NCBI GenBank assembly: GCA_046583095.1
Contig: JAYGDB010000008.1
Location: 65,242 to 129,241 of the forward strand
DNA from: JAJDAN01 sp046583095
GTDB taxonomy: Bacteria > Myxococcota_A > UBA9160 > UBA4427
Length of the DNA: 64,000 nt
Direction of reading: 5' to 3'
Made by a program: the position numbers and the translations under genes. The notes below the pieces were generated by a model. That model did not search any database. It had not been told where the DNA came from and saw only the letters and a list, made by a program, of their open reading frames with translations. Each line of letters begins with the position of its first letter. Position 1 is the stretch's first letter. Positions 1 through 8,186 of the stretch are shown piece by piece.

Positions 1-2
1 CA

Positions 3-152
3 CTCTTCGGAGCCGTCGGAATGCGCGCCGATGTCGCGCTGGCCCTGTCCCTGTCGGTACTCGCGGCTGCCCTCATCTGGGGCGGCATCGGGCTGGCCGT
101 ATTCGCCGTGGGACGTCGTGGCGATTCGTCGCTGGCAACGACGGAGGGGTGA
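3..152 (+). CDS. C-terminal end of an integral membrane protein (5' truncated)
   Basis: The window opens inside a reading frame that gives 49 residues before a TGA. They are mostly hydrophobic: a long Ala/Leu/Val stretch with one Trp, then a short basic and polar tail, as at the end of a last transmembrane helix. The stop overlaps the GTG of the next gene (GTGA), so the two are probably translationally coupled. A flippase or lysylphosphatidylglycerol-synthase-like membrane protein would fit the glycan cluster, but too little remains to assign a family. Confidence 0.6.
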   Translation, partial: LFGAVGMRADVALALSLSVLAAALIWGGIGLAVFAVGRRGDSSLATTEG

Positions 153-1054
153 CGTTGGCCTTCCTCGGCATCGCGATCCCGTTCTACCGAAACGTCTCCT
201 ACCTCCGGACCGCGATCGAGAGCGTCACCGAGCAGTCGTCATCCGATTGGCGGTTGTGGGTGCTGGATGACTCCGGTGGAAACGAGCCCGAGGAGACGGT
301 CCGGCAGCTGATCGCGTCCTTCGACGACGACCGGATCCGCTACCACCGAAACCCCGAGACGGTCGGCATGGCCGCGAACTGGAACCACTGCCTCGACTCG
401 GCGGATACCGAGTTCATCACCCTGCTGCACGGCGACGACCGCCTCCTCCCGAACTACCTGGATGCGATCCAACGCGTCGCCCGTGCCCATCCGCAGGCGG
501 TGGCCGTCTATTGCGATACGACGATCATCGGCGCCTCGGGCGAGACTGAGTTCTCCCTGGCCGACCGGGTCAAGGGCTTCTTCTCACCAGGAGGCAGTGG
601 CGAGGTAGTGCTCACCGGCCAGCCGGCAGCGACTGCGCTCATGCGTGGCAATTTCATCATGTGCCCCACCCTGAGCTTCCGTCGTTCCTTGCTCGGAGCG
701 CGGCGCTTCGACGCCGGTTGGGAGCAGGTGCAAGACCTCGATCTGACGCTGCGGCTGCTGATGGATGGCGAGACGTTGGTCGGTGCCGCGGAGATCGCCT
801 ACGCGTACCGGCGCCACCCGGAGAGTGCGACATGGGTACAATCCCAGAATCGCCTCCGCTTCGACGAGGAGTTTCGGCTCTTCGACCAGATCGCGGCGCG
901 CGCAGAAGCGCTCGGCTGGAGCGAGACGGCTCGCGTCTCGCGCCGCAAGCGGATTGTGAAGCTACACCTCGCGTACCGGGCGCTCCGGGCCTTCGCCAGG
1001 CTGCAACCGCGAAGCGCCGTCGAGACCCTGCGCTACCTGCGCTCCCGCTGGTAG
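149..1054 (+). CDS. Family 2 glycosyltransferase (GT-A fold)
   Basis: A 301-residue cytoplasmic glycosyltransferase of the GT2 family, which transfers a sugar from a nucleotide donor to an envelope glycan. The N-terminus has the usual beta strand followed by PFYRN. A nucleotide-binding D-D pair lies at residues 40-41 (VLDDSGG), and the metal-binding DxD-type motif is HGDD near 94-97. No transmembrane helix is evident. The GTG start overlaps the upstream stop by four bases. The 3' end overlaps the convergent gene by 22 bases. The acceptor and sugar cannot be read from the sequence. Confidence 0.88.
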   Translation: MTLAFLGIAIPFYRNVSYLRTAIESVTEQSSSDWRLWVLDDSGGNEPEETVRQLIASFDDDRIRYHRNPETVGMAANWNHCLDSADTEFITLLHGDDRLLPNYLDAIQRVARAHPQAVAVYCDTTIIGASGETEFSLADRVKGFFSPGGSGEVVLTGQPAATALMRGNFIMCPTLSFRRSLLGARRFDAGWEQVQDLDLTLRLLMDGETLVGAAEIAYAYRRHPESATWVQSQNRLRFDEEFRLFDQIAARAEALGWSETARVSRRKRIVKLHLAYRALRAFARLQPRSAVETLRYLRSRW

Positions 1055-2613
1055 GGCCCGTCGCGCCGCGTCCAGAACGTGCCGGAGCGAATCTGGGCGC
1101 CGGAGATTGGAACCAGGACCGTCACGTCCTCGAAGAGCCACCCCTTCATCTCGTAGTGGCGCTCGAGCAGACCGTCGGGCAGGTAGTTGCGAAGGAAGGC
1201 CGTGTTGCTGTCGATGACGACGGCAAAGCGCTTCTCGCGAATCGCACGCGTGTACGACTCGCGCAGCTCCTCGGCGTCCGCGAGGCCACTCTTCGCGTAG
1301 TCGGCGACAGGCATCTGATGCGCGAAGACGCGCTTTCCCGCGCGTCCCGCCAGGTAACCCTGGACGGGCATCAGCACCTCACCCTCGATTCCGGCTACCC
1401 GGGCCGCTAGGGCATTTCCAGCGCGACGATCGGCTTCGGTCGGCAGGATTCCGTCCGGCACCCGCATCAGGAGGGCTAGTTGCAACAGCAGACCCGCCGC
1501 CACCATGACCGCCACCGCCGCCGATCGTTCAGGGGATACGACAGCGCGGATACGAGCGATCGAGACCCCCAGCACGACAGCCAGCCAGGCGTGGGCCGGG
1601 ATCAGATTGTTGGCAGCGCCGCCGACCTTGATACGCGGAATCAGGCAGGCCAGCAGCACGCAGACGAGGACGAGGAGATGGAAGCCGTCCCACTCGTCCT
1701 GCTGGCGGCGCCGAAGAACCAGCCACAAGAGGGGCGCCAGGCTGAGGACCGGCACCGAGAGCAGGAGATCGCGCCAGAGGAACCAGCCCACCATGTGGGG
1801 AAGGATCCCGTGCTGCTGCTGGGCGCCTACGATGTGCAGCAGGAAGTGCTCCTCGAGGATCCCGTTCAGGAGCCCGGTCGCAGTCCCGACGAGCGCTGCG
1901 AGCACCAACCCGTACGCGATGAAGCGATCCCACTCCCGAAAGCGTCCGAGATCTCGCTTGGTCGCCTTCCAGTCCGCCCAGGCGCACCACAGGGCCAGCG
2001 GTGCCACCACGACGACGGCGGTCTGCTTCGTCATCACGGCCAGGAAGGCCAACACCGCTGCGAGCACGAGATCCGAGCGTCCCTGCGCAAAACGAAACCG
2101 GTAGAGGGAAGCGAGCAGCAGGAAGGTGAAGAGGGAGTCGAGCCGGGCGACGTCGAAATAGAGCCCGGAGGCTCGCCATGTCGCCAGGAAGATGCCGGCG
2201 GCAATCGCGCCGAAGACCACGCGGCCCGTCTCCCGGCGCACGAATCGATGCACGATCCAGGCCGTGCCGAGGGAGGCGGCTAGGGAGATGATCCGCAGGG
2301 GAAGAAGGCCCGGCCCCGTGAGCTTGGAGACGATCGCACCCAGGTAGTAGTAGAAGGGCGGGTACGGGAAGGGAACGAACTCGATGGACGGCCTGACGTA
2401 GAGGGGGTCTCCGCGTAGCACCCGCATCAGGTGCTCGAGAGATCCCCCCTCCATCCACTCGAGTTCGAACGGATACGTGAGGCGCTGAAGCGAAGAACCG
2501 AGGTAGAGCGCCGCGAAGCCCACAGACGCGACGACGCAAGCTGCCAGGATGGTGCGTTCGAGGCGCTCGGACACCGCGCAAGGGTATCGCAGCAGCGTTG
2601 ACAGACGCGGCAT
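1033..2613 (-). CDS. Multi-pass membrane glycosyltransferase, GT-C type (GT39/ArnT-like)
   Basis: A polytopic membrane protein of about 526 residues with the GT-C layout. A first membrane helix is followed by a periplasmic loop with acidic residues (FELEWMEGG), then ten or more hydrophobic helices and a soluble C-terminal tail. Proteins of this type transfer sugars from polyprenyl-phosphate donors to lipid or protein acceptors outside the inner membrane. I placed the start at the ATG at 2613; a GTG at 2574 is also possible and sits closer to the first helix. It is divergent from the next membrane protein, with about 30-70 bases between starts. Donor and acceptor are unknown. Confidence 0.8.
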   Translation of the reverse strand: MPRLSTLLRYPCAVSERLERTILAACVVASVGFAALYLGSSLQRLTYPFELEWMEGGSLEHLMRVLRGDPLYVRPSIEFVPFPYPPFYYYLGAIVSKLTGPGLLPLRIISLAASLGTAWIVHRFVRRETGRVVFGAIAAGIFLATWRASGLYFDVARLDSLFTFLLLASLYRFRFAQGRSDLVLAAVLAFLAVMTKQTAVVVVAPLALWCAWADWKATKRDLGRFREWDRFIAYGLVLAALVGTATGLLNGILEEHFLLHIVGAQQQHGILPHMVGWFLWRDLLLSVPVLSLAPLLWLVLRRRQQDEWDGFHLLVLVCVLLACLIPRIKVGGAANNLIPAHAWLAVVLGVSIARIRAVVSPERSAAVAVMVAAGLLLQLALLMRVPDGILPTEADRRAGNALAARVAGIEGEVLMPVQGYLAGRAGKRVFAHQMPVADYAKSGLADAEELRESYTRAIREKRFAVVIDSNTAFLRNYLPDGLLERHYEMKGWLFEDVTVLVPISGAQIRSGTFWTRRDGPYQRERR

Positions 2614-2644
2614 GACCGGGGTCGATCGCCTACTTTCCGAGACC

Positions 2645-4144
2645 ATGGACGCGACCCCTCGCGGATCGCGAAGCGGCTCTCGGATCGCACTGCTCGTCGG
2701 CTGCGCGAGCTTCCTCTTCTTCCTGCTTCTCCAACACGGTCACTTCAAGGGAAGCGACGAACTCGCGGTCTACGAGATGAGCCGCTCGATCCTCGAGAAC
2801 GGCGACCTCGCCGTTCCGCCACTCCGGCACACCGAGGTCGGTGCGGACGGCCGGCGCTACAGCTACTTCGCGCCCGGCCAGTCGGTCCTCGCGCTCCCGC
2901 TGTTCGCGCTGGCCGAGCCCCTGGGCGCCGTACTGCCCACCGCCTGGAGCGAAGCGCTGGCCGGCCCTCCGAATCGGCGTGGCGCCTACCGCTTCGGAGG
3001 CGAACTCGAAGCCACCCTGGTGGGCCTCTTCGGACCGCTCTCTGCCGCAGCGCTGATCGCGCTCTTCTTCGTGTTCCAGCTCGATCTCGGAGTCTCTCCT
3101 CGCCGCGCGGTGATCGTCGCCCTGCTCGTCGCGATGTCGACCCACACCGCGGTGATGTCCGCATATTTCTTGCGGCACACCACCGAGGCAATCACCCTAC
3201 TGGGCGCGCTGCTCCTCTTCCGGCGTTTCAGCCAGTCCGGCTCCCTCAAGACCCTTGGCATCGGCAGCGCCCTCGCGTCCCTCACGCTTCTCATCCGGGT
3301 TCCCGCCGCGATCGCGGCGCCGACCCTGGCCAGCTACCTCGTGTGGGTGCTCTACCAGCGCGGCGAGTGGCGCATGGGCGGCGCTCGGTTCGCCGGCATC
3401 CTCGCGGCCATCCTGATGCCGCTCGGGATCGCCCTCGCGATCCATGTCGGCATCAGCGAAGCGAAGTGGGGAAGCTGGCTGATTTCGCCGATGGTCGAGC
3501 AGCAGGGCCGCTTCAACAATCCCCTGCTGCGCGGCCTCGCCGGTCTGCTGCTGAGCCCGGGATCGAGCATCTTCGTGTACTCACCGCTGCTGCTGCTTGC
3601 CCCGTTCGGACTCACCAGGCTGTGGCGCCGGGAACGCGCCCTGGCGGCGGCGGCCCTCGCCCTGACCGCCACCTGGCTGCTCTTCTACGCGCGCTTCGAC
3701 GGTTGGAGTGGCCTCTGGTCGGCGCCCGGCCCGCGCTACCTGTTCCTGCTCGTTCCCCTGCTGCTGCTCCCGCTTGGCCTGTGGCTCGACTCGCCACGAC
3801 GCTGGGCGGCCGCTTCGCTGCTCGCGGTCGCGGGGTTGTTCGTTCAGCTGGTCTCGACGCTGGTCCGCTGGGGATCCGTGCCCGGCCTCGCCGATTATCC
3901 GATTCTCGGACCCGACCAGGCGGACTTCCTCTTCCAGATCTCGCGCAGCCCCGTCCTAGTCATGACCGGGCTGCTGGCAAGCGGCGGCCCGATCGACTCC
4001 TGGCTGTGGAACCTGTGGCACGGGTGGGAGGGCTTCGCAGGACAGCCTGGCGCGGTCGTCGCGCTTCTCGGCCTCTGGACTGCGGCGGCGAGCGTCTGCG
4101 GAATCGGGCTCCGGCGCGCGCTGCGCGCAACGCGGGCCAGCTGA
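2645..4144 (+). CDS. Multi-pass membrane protein, probable GT-C glycosyltransferase
   Basis: A 499-residue polytopic membrane protein. The first helix (about residues 14-31) is followed by a periplasmic segment with FKGSDELAVYEMSR, in the place where GT-C enzymes carry their catalytic acidic residue, and then about ten further helices. The ATG at 2645 puts the start just before the first helix; the frame is open further upstream but that stretch is charged and overlaps the divergent gene. It is followed after one base by the next membrane gene, so the pair is probably co-transcribed. The sugar specificity is unknown. Confidence 0.78.
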   Translation: MDATPRGSRSGSRIALLVGCASFLFFLLLQHGHFKGSDELAVYEMSRSILENGDLAVPPLRHTEVGADGRRYSYFAPGQSVLALPLFALAEPLGAVLPTAWSEALAGPPNRRGAYRFGGELEATLVGLFGPLSAAALIALFFVFQLDLGVSPRRAVIVALLVAMSTHTAVMSAYFLRHTTEAITLLGALLLFRRFSQSGSLKTLGIGSALASLTLLIRVPAAIAAPTLASYLVWVLYQRGEWRMGGARFAGILAAILMPLGIALAIHVGISEAKWGSWLISPMVEQQGRFNNPLLRGLAGLLLSPGSSIFVYSPLLLLAPFGLTRLWRRERALAAAALALTATWLLFYARFDGWSGLWSAPGPRYLFLLVPLLLLPLGLWLDSPRRWAAASLLAVAGLFVQLVSTLVRWGSVPGLADYPILGPDQADFLFQISRSPVLVMTGLLASGGPIDSWLWNLWHGWEGFAGQPGAVVALLGLWTAAASVCGIGLRRALRATRAS

Positions 4145-4145
4145 G

Positions 4146-5855
4146 GTGCCCGCGACCCCTGATCGGCGGGCCACTGCAGTCGCCCTCGTAGGCGTCACCT
4201 GCGCCGCCCTGTTGGCGGGCAGCGCCCTGCTACGGCCGGGCTTTTACGACTCTCACGACGGCCTCCTCAACGTCCACCGGCTCTTCGAGTTCGAGAAGTG
4301 CCTGGCCGATGGCCAGATCCCCTGCCGCTGGGTTCCCGACATGGGCGCCGGCTACGGCTACCCGCTCTTCAATTTCTATCCGCCGCTTCCGACCGCAGTG
4401 GCAGAGGGCTTCCGGCTGCTCGGCGCCTCGTTGCTCGACGCCATCAAATGGGCGTTCCTGCTGGGACTCGTCGTCGGGGCCCTCGGGATGTTCCGCCTGG
4501 CCTCCAGGTTCTTTGGTCCAGCAGGCGCAGTGCTCGCCGCGGTCCTCTACGTGTTCGCTCCCTACCAGGCCATCGACGTCTTCGTGCGGGGCGCTCTCGG
4601 CGAAGCGTGGGGAATGGCGCTCCTCCCGTTCGTCTTCTTGACAGGCCACCGCTGCCTCACCGAGCCGGGACGAGCCCTCCGTCACGCGCTCCCGTGCGCG
4701 CTCTCCTGGGCGGCCCTGCTCCTCACGCACGACATCGTCGCCTTGATGGCCACCCCGTTCTACGCGGCCTGGTTGTGGGTCAGCTGGCGGACGAGTCGTC
4801 GGAGCCCGGGCCCTGCCGTGCTGGCGCATGCGCTCGCGCTGGGGCTTTCGGCGTTCTTCCTACTGCCGCTCGCGTTCGAGCTGCACCACGTCCACGCCGA
4901 CACCCTCACTCAGCTGTATCCCTGGGCACGTTTCGAGAACAACTTCCTCTCCGTGACCCAGCTGCTCGGCGCTCCGAGAGCCTGGGGATACGGCGCCCTC
5001 GGCTCTCACAACCCGATGTCCCTCTTCATCGGCCGGCTCCACTTCCTCCTCGGTGCCGGGGCGATCGGGATATGCGCAATTGCCTGGCTGCGGGAACGGC
5101 GAGTCGACACCAGCGGGGCCGCGGCGCTGACGCTGGGGTCGGCGGCACTCGTGGCCGCGTTCATGATCCTGCCGGCATCGCGCTTCGTCTGGGAGGCGAC
5201 CCCACCCCTCTCGTTCCTGCAGTTCCCGTGGCGCTTTCTCGCGATCACGAGCTTCGGCCTCGCGTTTGCCGCCGGCTGGCTCGTGTACTGGACCCGCAAC
5301 CGCGGCCCCATCCCGCTGGCGATCGTCGCCGTCGCGACGATCGCCGCGATCGCCACGAGCTGGGGTTGGTTCCGCCCGTCGGCGATGCACGTCGTACAGG
5401 AGCAGGTGCTGGCAAACGAGTGGGAGATCGCGAAGGCCCGCCACGGACTCTTCGACTTCCTGCCGCGCAGCGTCGATCTCGAGCACTTCCTCGCGAGCCC
5501 GCCGGCGCCGCTGCCGCCGCCGGTCCACGCGCCACCGGGTGTAAGCCTGAGCAAGCTAGAGCGAACCACGAATCGAATCGGCTTCGATGCCCGGGTCCGC
5601 GGCGACGAGACGGCGCGGGTTCGAATCAACGTGTTCGACTTCCCGGGCTGGACCCTCGAGGTCGATGGCCGGCCTGAAAACTTCGCGGCAAGCGACGACC
5701 CACTCGGCCGACTCCACCTCAGCCTGGCGCCGGGCAGCCATAGGGTCGTAGTGCGCTTCGAGAACACGCCGATCCGATCCCTCGCGAACGCCGTCTCCCT
5801 CCTCTCGCTCGTCGCGGCCCTCCTCTGGACGGCCGCCATCATCCGGTCGCGGTAG
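4146..5855 (+). CDS. Multi-pass membrane protein resembling the PTPS-related family (PF10131), GT-C-like
   Basis: A 569-residue membrane protein starting at a GTG one base after the previous stop. The first periplasmic loop holds YDSHDGLLNVHR and then YGYPLFNFYPPLP, a pattern I associate with the membrane family misnamed 6-pyruvoyl-tetrahydropterin synthase related. Members look like GT-C glycosyltransferases and have nothing to do with pterins. About a dozen helices follow. Residues of roughly 440-545 form a soluble beta-rich domain before a final helix. It probably acts in the same surface glycan pathway as its neighbours. Confidence 0.75.
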   Translation: MPATPDRRATAVALVGVTCAALLAGSALLRPGFYDSHDGLLNVHRLFEFEKCLADGQIPCRWVPDMGAGYGYPLFNFYPPLPTAVAEGFRLLGASLLDAIKWAFLLGLVVGALGMFRLASRFFGPAGAVLAAVLYVFAPYQAIDVFVRGALGEAWGMALLPFVFLTGHRCLTEPGRALRHALPCALSWAALLLTHDIVALMATPFYAAWLWVSWRTSRRSPGPAVLAHALALGLSAFFLLPLAFELHHVHADTLTQLYPWARFENNFLSVTQLLGAPRAWGYGALGSHNPMSLFIGRLHFLLGAGAIGICAIAWLRERRVDTSGAAALTLGSAALVAAFMILPASRFVWEATPPLSFLQFPWRFLAITSFGLAFAAGWLVYWTRNRGPIPLAIVAVATIAAIATSWGWFRPSAMHVVQEQVLANEWEIAKARHGLFDFLPRSVDLEHFLASPPAPLPPPVHAPPGVSLSKLERTTNRIGFDARVRGDETARVRINVFDFPGWTLEVDGRPENFAASDDPLGRLHLSLAPGSHRVVVRFENTPIRSLANAVSLLSLVAALLWTAAIIRSR

Positions 5856-5858
5856 AAT
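5853..5858 (+). promoter_or_regulatory. Candidate -10 hexamer TAGAAT just before the ALG5-like gene
   Basis: TAGAAT overlaps the TAG stop of the upstream gene and ends eight bases before the ATG at 5867. If used by the housekeeping sigma factor it would give an almost leaderless mRNA. No good -35 hexamer is visible. The same hexamer recurs close to starts elsewhere in the window (38323, 62713, and the minus strand at 61875-61870). Confidence 0.3.
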
Positions 5859-5866
5859 CCCCGCTC

Positions 5867-6616
5867 ATGTCGCGGACGTGGATCGTGATCCCCTGCTACA
5901 ACGAGGCGAATCGGCTTCGCGGAGACGAATTCTCGCGCTTCGTGAGCGAGCACGCCGACGTTCACTTCGTCTTCGTCGACGACGGCAGTACCGACGCAAC
6001 CTCGTCCAGGCTGGCCGAGATCGCGATGTCGAGCCCAGGCTCCTTCGACGTCATCAGCCAATCCTCGAACCGGGGAAAGGCCGAGGCCGTCCGGCGCGGC
6101 ATCAACCAGGCCTTCGACGGCGGCGCAACCTATGTAGGCTACTGGGACGCGGACCTCGCGACCCCCCTCGCCGAGATCCCCCGCTTCGTCGAGACGCTCG
6201 ACGCCCATCCAGACCTCGAGATGCTCTTCGGCTCCCGCGTCCAGCTCCTGGGACGCAGGATCGATCGCCGGGCCCGGCGCCACTACCTGGGACGCGTCAG
6301 CGCCACCGCCATCTCGCTGACGCTCGGCCTCGCGGTCTACGACACCCAGTGCGGTGCCAAGCTCTTCCGGGTTTCGCCGGACTGCAAGGCGCTATTTGCC
6401 GAGCGCTTCCTCACGAACTGGGTATTTGACGTGGAGATCATCGCCCGCATGATCGAGAACCGACGCGGTACGGGCCGGCCCGGTCCCGCCGAGGTGATCC
6501 GCGAAATCCCACTCTGGGAGTGGCGCGACGTCGAGGGCTCGCAGGTGAAGCCGCTGGACTTCTTCCGCTGTCTGGCCGAGCTGTTGCGAATCTACCGCCG
6601 CTACCTGCGCGGGTAG
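5867..6616 (+). CDS. Polyprenyl-phosphate glycosyltransferase, ALG5/DPM1-like (GT2)
   Basis: A 249-residue GT2 enzyme close in layout to dolichyl-phosphate beta-glucosyltransferase. It opens with WIVIPCYNEANR, has the nucleotide-binding VDDGSTD at about 37-43, and carries the metal-binding DAD in YWDADLATP at 93-100. The family moves glucose or mannose from a nucleotide sugar onto a polyprenyl phosphate at the cytoplasmic face. Lying among GT-C proteins that need exactly such lipid-linked donors, it is the natural supplier for them (inference). It has no C-terminal membrane domain. The 3' end overlaps the convergent gene by 16 bases. Confidence 0.85.
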   Translation: MSRTWIVIPCYNEANRLRGDEFSRFVSEHADVHFVFVDDGSTDATSSRLAEIAMSSPGSFDVISQSSNRGKAEAVRRGINQAFDGGATYVGYWDADLATPLAEIPRFVETLDAHPDLEMLFGSRVQLLGRRIDRRARRHYLGRVSATAISLTLGLAVYDTQCGAKLFRVSPDCKALFAERFLTNWVFDVEIIARMIENRRGTGRPGPAEVIREIPLWEWRDVEGSQVKPLDFFRCLAELLRIYRRYLRG

Positions 6617-8142
6617 ACGCTCAGCCGCCAGATCGCGCCGAACCGGCCCGGAGCGAAGAGCGGAGCACGAGTCGCGAGACGAATGTCTTCGTAGAGCGCG
6701 TGATGAGCCGGGGCGGCCAGGAGGTTCGCGTCCTGCTCGAGGCTATCGCGATAGCCACGGGGAACCCGGCGGAAGTAGTGCCCGACGCGCCACCTCGTAG
6801 GATCGATCATCGGCATGCGTGCGAGCAGCGGGTCCGAAAGCGCGCAGCGATCTGCCAGGAAGGTCGCGCGACAAGCGCTGAAACTCTCGTACCCCAGCTC
6901 GCCGCAGACGCTGCGAATCACCACCGGGGCGCTGTCTTCGCGACATCGAGAACCCGCCGTCAGCTCGCGCTCCGCCTCCCGGGCGAGCAAACCGCGCCGC
7001 CGGTAGTAGAAGCCCCGCTCGTCCGAGATCCCCCGGTCCGCCAGGACCTGGGCCTCGTCGCGGTTCTCGTAGTCCCGGCCCGCGCGAAGCGGCGAAAGCG
7101 GGTTCATCAGCGACACCACCAGACACAGGAGTGCGAGCCCACCGAACCCCGCCGCCGGCCAAGCGACACGGGCCAACAGGGCGACGGCCGCGAAGAACGG
7201 CGGCGCGAGCAAGCGGCCGGCCATGAAGTCCCCGCCAATCTCGACCAAGTAGAGGAGTTGCAGGACGATTCCGGCCGCGACGGCCGCCGCCGAGAAGCTC
7301 CGCCGCCGAGCCGCTACGACCGCCGCGAGGCAGAGCGAGATCAGGATCACTGCCGGAGTCACGATGTCGAAACGAAACGAGTGTCCCAGGAAGAACAGGC
7401 CCTGTTCGCGAAGGAGCGCGCCCTCGATGCCCGTCGTCAACTTCGCATAGAAGGTGTTGGGAAGCGGCGTGCCGTAGTAGAAAGTCGCGAAGACGAGCCA
7501 CGACAGGGCCGGGGTGAAGCCCAGCAGCAGCGATGCCAACCAGCTGCGCGTCGGCGTCGGGCCTCGGACTTCGCCCGCGATCGAGAGCAGCAGCGGGGGC
7601 AGCAGCAGCAGGACCGAGTCCATCCGGTTCACGAAGGCCAGCGAGGTGACCAGCGCGAGCGCGCCGAGTCTCCTCGGCTCCGACAGTGCCAGGTGGATAC
7701 CGATCGCCAGCAGCAGGTAGGAAAGGGGAGTTTCGAGGCCGGAGGTCGTGTAGTCGACGAAGGCCTTGGAAGAGAGCAGGCAAGCTCCGGCCGCCGAGGC
7801 CGCGAGCCAACGCCCCTCTCGCACCGGGACGACCAGGAGACCGGCCACGGCCACAGAGGAGACCACGAGCGAGACGAGCATCGGTGTATAGAACGCTTCG
7901 CCCGTCGCGAGGTAGACCGGCGCGAGCAGGAAGAGCCAGAGGGGATGCGTATACGACTGGACCCGTTCGGCCAGGTTGAAGCGAAGGCCGTCGCCATTCA
8001 CGAAGTGCTCGAGCGTGCGGAAGGTGATGAGGCCGTCGTCCGACAGCCACGCGCTCTGCACCATCATCCACGCGAGCACGAGCGAGGTGGCAGCAAAGAG
8101 GAGTTGCCAGCGGCGCGAGTCGGGCAAGACGCGGCGAAGCAT
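6601..8142 (-). CDS. Multi-pass membrane glycosyltransferase, GT-C type (AftB-like signature)
   Basis: A polytopic protein of about 513 residues. After helix 1 comes SDDGLITFRTLEHFVNGDGL and, shortly after, ERVQSYTHPLW. This arrangement is like the catalytic loop of mycobacterial arabinofuranosyltransferase AftB and its many uncharacterised bacterial relatives, with the D-D pair as the likely catalytic or donor-binding acids. Ten or so helices follow, then a soluble periplasmic tail of roughly 150 residues. The ATG at 8142 directly precedes the first helix; the longer frame adds a charged leader with no homology. It is divergent from the next gene by 44 bases. The substrate is not predictable. 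Confidence 0.8.
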   Translation of the reverse strand: MLRRVLPDSRRWQLLFAATSLVLAWMMVQSAWLSDDGLITFRTLEHFVNGDGLRFNLAERVQSYTHPLWLFLLAPVYLATGEAFYTPMLVSLVVSSVAVAGLLVVPVREGRWLAASAAGACLLSSKAFVDYTTSGLETPLSYLLLAIGIHLALSEPRRLGALALVTSLAFVNRMDSVLLLLPPLLLSIAGEVRGPTPTRSWLASLLLGFTPALSWLVFATFYYGTPLPNTFYAKLTTGIEGALLREQGLFFLGHSFRFDIVTPAVILISLCLAAVVAARRRSFSAAAVAAGIVLQLLYLVEIGGDFMAGRLLAPPFFAAVALLARVAWPAAGFGGLALLCLVVSLMNPLSPLRAGRDYENRDEAQVLADRGISDERGFYYRRRGLLAREAERELTAGSRCREDSAPVVIRSVCGELGYESFSACRATFLADRCALSDPLLARMPMIDPTRWRVGHYFRRVPRGYRDSLEQDANLLAAPAHHALYEDIRLATRAPLFAPGRFGAIWRLSVYPRR

Positions 8143-8186
8143 ACTACAGTTGGGCCTCTCCCCTGGATGCCCCCGCTTCCGAGAGC